Assembly: GCA_963696025.1 (NCBI GenBank)
Contig: CAVOII010000004.1
Location: 434,001 to 498,000, forward strand
Direction of reading: 5' to 3'
From: JABCYV01 sp963696025
GTDB taxonomy: Bacteria; Acidobacteriota; Terriglobia; Terriglobales; Acidobacteriaceae
Length of the DNA stretch: 64,000 bases
Of the stretch, positions 58,428 to 64,000 are shown one piece after another. The position numbers were made by a program, and so were the translations under genes. A model generated the notes under the pieces. It did not search any database, was not told where the DNA came from, and was given only the letters and a program-made list of their open reading frames with translations. Position 1 is the first letter of the stretch. Each line of letters opens with the position of its first letter.

Positions 58428-61109
58428 ATGATTGGGACCACGGTAGCTCACTACAACATCCTGGAGAAACTTGGTGCGGGCGGGATGGGTGTGGTCTACA
58501 AAGCCGAGGACACCACTCTCGGCCGTTTGATGGCGCTGAAATTTCTGCCTGAGGATCTGGCAAGAGATGCCGACGTGCTAGAACGATTCCGCCGCGAAGC
58601 CCGTCTCGCATCCGCTCTTAATCACCCCAATATCTGCACCATCTACGAAATCGGCCAGCAGGGTGGACAGTATTTCATCGCAATGGAGTTGGTGCAGGGC
58701 CAGACGCTATCTTCCCTGATTGCGAACAAGCCGCTGAGCGTCGATCGAGTGTTGGAACTCGGAATCCAGGTGACGGACGCGCTCGACGCCGCACACTCGG
58801 CCGGGATTATTCATCGCGACGTAAAGCCCACCAATATCTTTGTGACCCCCAAAGGCCAGGTCAAAGTGCTCGATTTCGGGTTGGCGATCTCTGCAAAACC
58901 GCGGCGCGGTCTTAGCGCAGGAGCGAACGACCCCACCTACTTGGGATCGGCCGACCCTCACCTGACTGCTCCCGGAACGACGATAGGAACCGTGGCCTAT
59001 ATGTCGCCAGAGCAGACGCTCGGGGAAGAACTGGATGTCCGAACGGATCTGTTTTCACTCGGTGTGGTGCTTTATGAGATGGTCACAGGAGTATTGCCCT
59101 TCCGAGGGGCGACGACAGCAGCAGTGTTCAATGCCATCATCAATCAAACACCGATTGCGGCTGGACAAGTAAATACCAAGGTTCCGCCCAAGTTAGACGA
59201 AATCATCAGTAAGGCCCTGGAAAAGAAACGCGAGTTACGTTGCCAAACTGCTGGCGAATTGAATGCCGATCTCAAGCGCTTGAAGCGCGAGGTTGAATCA
59301 GGCACTGACAGCAGAACAGCCAACATCGTAGTGCCGCCGCTGCGCCGACGCTGGGATCCGATGTGGGCGGCTATCCTGGTTCTAGCGGTCGTGATCGTCG
59401 CATATGCTTTCTGGCACAAGTTTTACGGGAACTCGGCAGGTTCGCTGGCAAACACCAAATTGGTACAGCTTACGACTACGGAGGGACTGCACGAGTTCCC
59501 CGCCTGGTCACCTGATGGAAAGCGCATCGCTTACAGCAAAGAGGTAACCGGCTTCAAGAAGATTTTTGTCATGCCCCTGCAGGGAGAGTCGCAACAGTTG
59601 ACCTTCGGCGATACCGACGACATCCAACCGAGGTGGACACCGGACGGTCAAGGGATTCTGTTCGTTCGCTCCAATCAACCGCGCGGAAAATTGGATCTGG
59701 GCGATGTGTTCGGCCGATATGAGGGTGGAGACGTTTGGAGAAAGGACCTCGCCACTGGCAAGGAAGAGAAGTTTCTGGAGAAGGCTTTTAATCCATCGTT
59801 CTCTCCCGATGGAAAATTTCTCGCGGTGGATGCTTCGTGGGCGGGCCCTCGCCGGGTGTGGGTGCATGATGCGCAGGGGCACAACCCACAGCAGATCACG
59901 TCCGACAGTTCTGAAGCGGTGGACCATCTGGAACCGAACTGGTCGCCGGATGGGAAGAACATCGTTTTTCAGAATCTGGAGCGAACGAAGTTCAGCATAA
60001 AGGCAGTAAATGTGGCAAATCACGCGATAACCACGCTCACGGACGGGCGGTTCCATGACCTGAATCCCGTGTGGTCCCGCTCGGGAAAATACATCTACTT
60101 CTCGTCCGACCGGGGTGGTGGGCTCAACGTGTGGCGGATTGGAGTCGCGGCAACGGGCGAGGCCAGCAGCGCTCCGCAGCAAGTAACCATGGGCTCCGGA
60201 CAGGATGTGCAACTGGCGATTTCTCCCAGCGGTAAGCAGTTGGCATTTTCCATATTGCGGCAGAACGCCGACGTGTGGCGGCTTCCCGTGTCTTCGGAAA
60301 CCGGCCTGCCCACGGGTAGTCCGGAAGAAGTTCTGGCGAGTACCCGCGAAGACAGCCGAGGTTCATGGTCGCCTGACGGCACGCAAATCGCGTTTAACTC
60401 AGATCGTTCGGGCGAGATGAACATTTACGTTCACTCGCTGGTGGACGGCTCGAATCGGCAAGTGACAACCGGGCCGGGTGGCGACTTCCAGCCGGAATGG
60501 TCGCCTGACGGCAAACGCCTTGTGTTTTTTTCCTCGCGAGCGGGCAACGCTGATGTTTGGATGATTGATCTGGCAACGAACTCGTTGAAGCGTCTGACTT
60601 CGGATCCGGCGCTGGATATCAATCCTTTCTTTTCGCCGGACGGAGCGAACATCGCGTTTCAGTCCGATCGCAGTGGAAGGCTGGAAGTGTGGGTGATGAA
60701 TTCTGACGGGGGCAATCAACGTCAACTGTCGAAGATCGGAGTCATGGGACACTTCCTGCGCTGGTCGCGAGACGGCGAAAACGTGGTCTTCAAATGTCCC
60801 TGCGGGGGTAAGCCACAGACGTATCAGGTATCGGTCAAGGGCGGGGACCCGGTTCCTCTGAACAGCGAGATCGTCGGCGGTTCGCATATGTCATTCTCAC
60901 CCAACTATTCGCTCATCATGGATGTGGTTGGACACAAGACGCTGTGGGTATCGCCTGCGGTCAGTGGCAAGCCGGCGAAGGTGTACGAATTTCCTGATGG
61001 CGGAAGCCGAATTGATTACCCGGTATGGTCGCCGGATGGCAAATGGGTTCTCTTTGATCGCTTCCGGCCGCAGGGGGGAGATATTTGGGCGATTGAGAAT
61101 ATCGAGTAG
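58428..61109 (+). CDS. Ser/Thr protein kinase fused to a PD40/WD40-like propeller
   Basis: The 893-residue protein starts with a Hanks-type kinase domain. It has the glycine loop LGAGGMGVVYKAED (15-28), Lys38 in MALKFLPED, the catalytic HRDVKPTN near 130, DFG near 149, and GTVAYMSPEQTLGEELDVRT. A single membrane helix at about 313-329 (WAAILVLAVVIVAYAFW) follows. The extracytoplasmic part has about ten PD40 blades (for example AWSPDGKRIAYSKE, NWSPDGKNIVFQN, SPDGANIAFQSDRSG) forming a TolB-like propeller. This kinase-sensor layout is common in Acidobacteria. It is probably a membrane receptor kinase; the ligand and targets are unknown. Matching palindromic repeats flank it. Confidence 0.93.
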   Translation: MIGTTVAHYNILEKLGAGGMGVVYKAEDTTLGRLMALKFLPEDLARDADVLERFRREARLASALNHPNICTIYEIGQQGGQYFIAMELVQGQTLSSLIANKPLSVDRVLELGIQVTDALDAAHSAGIIHRDVKPTNIFVTPKGQVKVLDFGLAISAKPRRGLSAGANDPTYLGSADPHLTAPGTTIGTVAYMSPEQTLGEELDVRTDLFSLGVVLYEMVTGVLPFRGATTAAVFNAIINQTPIAAGQVNTKVPPKLDEIISKALEKKRELRCQTAGELNADLKRLKREVESGTDSRTANIVVPPLRRRWDPMWAAILVLAVVIVAYAFWHKFYGNSAGSLANTKLVQLTTTEGLHEFPAWSPDGKRIAYSKEVTGFKKIFVMPLQGESQQLTFGDTDDIQPRWTPDGQGILFVRSNQPRGKLDLGDVFGRYEGGDVWRKDLATGKEEKFLEKAFNPSFSPDGKFLAVDASWAGPRRVWVHDAQGHNPQQITSDSSEAVDHLEPNWSPDGKNIVFQNLERTKFSIKAVNVANHAITTLTDGRFHDLNPVWSRSGKYIYFSSDRGGGLNVWRIGVAATGEASSAPQQVTMGSGQDVQLAISPSGKQLAFSILRQNADVWRLPVSSETGLPTGSPEEVLASTREDSRGSWSPDGTQIAFNSDRSGEMNIYVHSLVDGSNRQVTTGPGGDFQPEWSPDGKRLVFFSSRAGNADVWMIDLATNSLKRLTSDPALDINPFFSPDGANIAFQSDRSGRLEVWVMNSDGGNQRQLSKIGVMGHFLRWSRDGENVVFKCPCGGKPQTYQVSVKGGDPVPLNSEIVGGSHMSFSPNYSLIMDVVGHKTLWVSPAVSGKPAKVYEFPDGGSRIDYPVWSPDGKWVLFDRFRPQGGDIWAIENIE

Positions 61110-61197
61110 AGCTGGTTGCTCCAGGCTCGCCGAAGCGACGAGACTTGCGGCACGGCGGTGCCCGGATAACGAACAGGGAGCGCAGCGCTGGGAAAGT

Positions 61198-61331
61198 GTC
61201 AGAGAACAAACGTTGCGCCCTTCGGGCGCGTGATCTTGTTCCACTTTAACCCCGGACTTACGTTCGGGGCTAACATATTCCGCCCCTCCGGAGCTGGAAA
61301 GCAGATCCCTCGACTTCGCTCGGGGCAGCCT
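61198..61331. repeat. Composite palindromic repeat, copy B (right of the kinase gene)
   Basis: Same order of palindromes as copy A: GCGCCC-TTC-GGGCGC, CCCCG-GACTTACGTT-CGGGG, CTCCGGAG, then CCCTCGACTTCGCTCGGGGC. The region 61110-61385 holds no gene otherwise. Confidence 0.75.
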
Positions 61332-61385
61332 CTGGGCCCACCCGGCAAGTAGTGGCAGGGTTTGGATCCGCAGGAAGGATAGTCG

Positions 61386-62363
61386 CTATTCCGAAATGGT
61401 GTGTTCTTCGCTTTGAGCGCGGAGGACGCGGTCGACAGAGTAGGGAGCCCGGCGCGTGGGTTCGTGGTAGTGGCGCACCTGCATTTCACCCAAGAGGCCA
61501 AAAGCGAGCATTTGGAAGCCGCCGAGTAGCAGGCCCAGAGCCAGCATCATCAGCGGACCATGCGCGGTCATCAGCGGGACTTGACGCAGGAATTTCTCCA
61601 CCAGAAGCCAAGCTACGACCCCGGTGCCGCTGAAAATGCTCAACATGCCCAACGTGCCAAAGAAGTGCAGTGGACGCGCAAGATAGCGCAGCAGGAAGCG
61701 AATGGTGATCAAATCGAAAAATACCCGGAAGGTGCGAGATATCCCGTAGTGCGAGGCCCCACGCTCGCGGTTCACATTACGAATGGGAACTTCGCAGATC
61801 GTGGCCCCCTGCCAGGAGGCCAGCGCGGGAATGAAGCGGTGCAACTCACCGTACAGCGGAACTTGTTCAAGGATGTCACGGCGATATGCCTTAAATGTGG
61901 TGCCGAAGTCGTGAATGTCCACGCCGCTCAGCTTGGCCATCGTCCAGTTTGCGCAGCGCGAGGGGATGCGGCGTAACCAGAAGTTATCGACACGGTGCTT
62001 GCGCCATCCACTGACTATGTCGTAACCCTCGGAAATTTTCTCCAAGAACAGAGGAATGTCGGCAGGATCGTGCTGCAAGTCGCCATCCATGGCGATGATG
62101 TAGTCGCCGCGGGCGTGGTCGAAACCGGCGGCCAGGGCGGAAGTCTGGCCAAAGTTGCGGCGCAGTTTTACGACTGTGACCCGGCTGTCTACGGCAGCGA
62201 TTTCGCGCAGCAGATAAAAGCTGCGATCGGTGGAACCGTCATCTACCAGCACCAGCTCGAAGCTTTGCCCACTGATTTCCATCACCGCCTTCAGACGATC
62301 GTAGAGATCGGTAACGTTCTCCTGCTCGTTGTGCAGTGGAACGACGATGGAGTACTTGGGCAT
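61386..62363 (-). CDS. Family 2 glycosyltransferase, polyprenyl-phosphate sugar synthase-like
   Basis: The 325-residue protein has a GT-A domain with DDGSTDRS at 41-48 and the nucleotide/metal motif DGDLQHDPADIP near 95. SGWRKHRVDNFWLRRIPSR and DFGTTFKAYRRDILEQVPLY precede two C-terminal membrane helices (about 235-260 and 268-295). This matches DPM1/GtrB-like enzymes that charge undecaprenyl phosphate with a sugar for use by GT-C transferases. The GT-C protein at 35.9-37.6 kb could use such a donor, which is inference. A TATAAT lies ten bases before its ATG. Confidence 0.92.
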   Translation of the reverse strand: MPKYSIVVPLHNEQENVTDLYDRLKAVMEISGQSFELVLVDDGSTDRSFYLLREIAAVDSRVTVVKLRRNFGQTSALAAGFDHARGDYIIAMDGDLQHDPADIPLFLEKISEGYDIVSGWRKHRVDNFWLRRIPSRCANWTMAKLSGVDIHDFGTTFKAYRRDILEQVPLYGELHRFIPALASWQGATICEVPIRNVNRERGASHYGISRTFRVFFDLITIRFLLRYLARPLHFFGTLGMLSIFSGTGVVAWLLVEKFLRQVPLMTAHGPLMMLALGLLLGGFQMLAFGLLGEMQVRHYHEPTRRAPYSVDRVLRAQSEEHTISE

Positions 62364-62372
62364 CGAATTTTT

Positions 62373-62378
62373 ATTATA
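62373..62378 (-). promoter_or_regulatory. -10 box (TATAAT) of the glycosyltransferase gene
   Basis: CGTATAAT on the minus strand is followed by AAAAATTCG and then the ATG at 62363, predicting a leaderless or nearly leaderless transcript. Confidence 0.55.
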
Positions 62379-62494
62379 CGATCAAATCGCGGATTGTGGT
62401 TACCAGAAGTGCGCGGTCGTATTCTTATACGGAGGCGAGCCAAACCCGCGATTAGTGCGTCGCAAAAGAACGCGACGCCTCGCGGGGCTCTGCC

Positions 62495-62585
62495 CAGATC
62501 CCCTTCGACTTCGCCCAGGGCAGGCTCTCGCTTCGCAAAGAGCGCTATCTCGGGATGACAAGGGCAGGTGGGGACACCCGCCCCT
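62495..62585. repeat. REP-like repeat with adjoining hairpin
   Basis: CCCCTTCGACTTCGCCCAGG and GCTATCTCGGGATGACAA form one REP-like unit. GGGCAGGTGGGGACACCCGCCC next to it forms a second stem-loop, possibly the terminator of the S41 peptidase gene. Confidence 0.6.
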
Positions 62586-62596
62586 AGGTTAGCTGA

Positions 62597-64000
62597 CTAG
62601 AGGCCTGGACCCTCCGGATAGGCAGGTAGGTCTGGAGGCCGCGGCGGCAGCTTCTTGGGATTCGCCTGAATATCCTTCAGCACCACTTCGATGGCTTTCT
62701 CCAGTTGCGGGTCCTGGCCCTTCACGACGAGGTCCGGCCGGTTTTCCACCACAATGTCGGGTTCTACGCCTTTATTTTCCACGATCCATTTGCTATTGAG
62801 GTCATAGCGAGCGAACTCCGGACGAGTGATGTAACCGCCATCAATCAGCGGAATTTGGCCACGGATACCGCGTACACCGCCCCAAGTGCGGTCGCCGATG
62901 AGTGGGCCCAATTTGTAATGCTTGAAGTGATAGCTAAAGAGGTCGCCATCGGACGCAGCGTAGTGATTGGTAACGCAAGCCATGGAGCCGTAGAAAACAT
63001 TCGCAGGGACAGTACCGCTCTCAAAGTTGCGTGCGGAACCCATGCCCGCCAACACGCGGCGCAGGCGAGCGAAGATGAGCGGGTCCACGAAGCCGCCACC
63101 GTTGTAACGAACGTCGATGATCATGCCCTGTTTGCGGATTTGCGGGAAGTACTGCTTAACAAATTCGTTCAGCCCCTGCGGTCCCATGTCAGGGAGGTAG
63201 ATGTAGCCAACGCGACCGTTGGTGGCGGCGTCCACTTTCTTGCGATTGGTCTCAATCATGTTCAACAGGCGCAAGCTGTATTCATCGGCAATGGGTTTCA
63301 CTTGCACATTGCGCGAGCCGTCTTCCGAGGGTTTGGAGTTAACCGTCAGAGTTACGGTGTCGTTCACCGTATTCACTAATAACTCATCGGGATTTTGCGG
63401 AACGCGCAAGGGACGACCGTTCACTGCGATCAGATAGTCGCTCTCTTTCACATTAATTCCTGGCTCCGTCAAGGGTGAGCGCGCGCGCGAATCCCAGTTT
63501 TCTCCGGGATAGATTTTCTTGAACCGATAAAATCCGCTGGCCAGATCGGGTTCGAAGTCAGCGCCAAGCAAACCGACGTTCACGGGATGAAGGTCAGGAA
63601 AATCGCCTCCGCCAACGTATGTGTGGGAATTGGAGAGTTCGCCTATCATCTCGCCGAGGATGTAAGTCAGACTGTAACGGTCGGCAACGTAGGGAAGGAG
63701 TTGAGCATATTTATCTCGCGTTTTCTCCCAATCCACGCCGTTCATCGCGGCTTCATAGAAATAGTCGCGCTCCTGCCGCCAAACCTCGTTAAAGATCTGC
63801 TTCCACTCCTGTTGAGGATCGACTTCGGCCTGCATGCCAGCCAGGTTGAGCGCGCCGTCTCCCACCTTCTTGGGGCCGTCGGGCTTGGCGTCGATGATGC
63901 CGTAGCTGTGGGGAGCGGGGCCGGTACCCGCTTCGTACAGGAGCTTGGAACCGTCAAAGGAAAGCGCGAAGCGCTCGACGCCCTCGATCAAGACTTTATC
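62597..64000 (-). CDS. Tricorn-like S41 peptidase, N-terminus beyond the right edge
   Basis: The frame is open to the window edge (upstream codons continue as DKVLIEGV), so only the last about 468 residues are seen. A tricorn core-like helical domain (WKQIFNEVWRQERDYFYEAA, YILGEMIGELSNSHTYVGGG) is followed by a PDZ domain (GINVKESDYLIAVNGRPLRV). The S41 catalytic domain has GYIYLPDMGPQGLNEFVKQY, DVRYNGGGFVDPLIFARL, and NHYAASDGDLFSYHFKHYK with the nucleophile Ser. The tail is Pro-rich. Upstream propeller domains are expected outside the window. It probably degrades peptides in the periplasm. Confidence 0.9.
   Translation of the reverse strand, partial: DKVLIEGVERFALSFDGSKLLYEAGTGPAPHSYGIIDAKPDGPKKVGDGALNLAGMQAEVDPQQEWKQIFNEVWRQERDYFYEAAMNGVDWEKTRDKYAQLLPYVADRYSLTYILGEMIGELSNSHTYVGGGDFPDLHPVNVGLLGADFEPDLASGFYRFKKIYPGENWDSRARSPLTEPGINVKESDYLIAVNGRPLRVPQNPDELLVNTVNDTVTLTVNSKPSEDGSRNVQVKPIADEYSLRLLNMIETNRKKVDAATNGRVGYIYLPDMGPQGLNEFVKQYFPQIRKQGMIIDVRYNGGGFVDPLIFARLRRVLAGMGSARNFESGTVPANVFYGSMACVTNHYAASDGDLFSYHFKHYKLGPLIGDRTWGGVRGIRGQIPLIDGGYITRPEFARYDLNSKWIVENKGVEPDIVVENRPDLVVKGQDPQLEKAIEVVLKDIQANPKKLPPRPPDLPAYPEGPGL

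Noticed and set aside
58200..58440. Minus-strand frame continuing through the repeat upstream of the kinase (RSLTL-like and APEGRN-like sequence)
   Set aside because: It is the translation of palindromic repeat copy A, and similar nonsense peptides arise from copy B at 61200-61330.

Overview
The window looks like chromosomal DNA of an acidobacterium (Acidobacteriota, Terriglobia-like). The reasons are a Tol-Pal operon whose Pal carries an Ig-like insert, DUF6982- and DUF1844-type small proteins, a Ser/Thr kinase fused to a PD40 propeller, PEGA and energy-transducer-like proteins, a fused KorA, LpxD-type lipid A synthesis (so a Gram-negative envelope), moderately high GC, and many dispersed palindromic repeats. 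Taxonomy is inferred from gene style only.

Layout. 1-1.9 kb: the end of a GNAT acetyltransferase and recN. 2.1-7.2 kb: a complete tolQ-tolR-tolA-like-tolB-pal-cpoB operon. 7.1-15.7 kb: an accessory, partly decayed stretch. It holds a frameshifted ferredoxin, a frameshifted AsmA-like gene, intact korAB, an IS110 transposase stub, a multiply broken Tat-exported isochorismatase-like hydrolase, a frameshifted ABC-type binding protein and an NTF2-like gene. 15.9-23 kb (minus strand): accA, dnaE, a low-complexity secreted protein and a tRNA nucleotidyltransferase/poly(A) polymerase. 23.3-29.2 kb (mostly plus): DUF6982 protein, methyltransferase, a triple-repeat tail-anchored protein, GYD protein (minus), lpxD, aldo/keto reductase, DinB and cupin.

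29.3-40.9 kb is almost entirely minus strand and tightly packed, largely with 4-nt ATGA/GTGA overlaps: metallopeptidase, mtnP-pfkB-glycosyltransferase, then mgtC-dapF-ldcA-mpl-M61 peptidase-plsC. The second set links meso-diaminopimelate synthesis to murein tripeptide recycling. 40.9-50.4 kb: TPR protein, isopropylmalate/isocitrate dehydrogenase homologue, ygfZ-DUF1844-MBL operon, PEGA protein, ribF, PstS-like protein, tRNA-Leu(GAG), secG and a second MBL hydrolase. 50.5-64 kb: small zinc-ribbon and receiver proteins, a frameshifted beta-barrel, two aminotransferases, PPOX protein, 2-hydroxyacid dehydrogenase, the Ser/Thr kinase flanked by matching ~130-bp palindromic repeats, a family-2 glycosyltransferase, and a Tricorn-like S41 peptidase that runs off the right edge.

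I see no CRISPR array, prophage, secretion system or recognisable defence system. The most unusual things are the repeat sequence read in frame inside recN, the dispersed REP/REPIN-like palindromes, the triple-repeat tail-anchored protein, the concentration of frameshifted genes at 7-15 kb, and the translationally coupled murein-recycling operon. Several disruptions are single-base changes in short homopolymers, so draft-assembly error is a live alternative to true pseudogenes.
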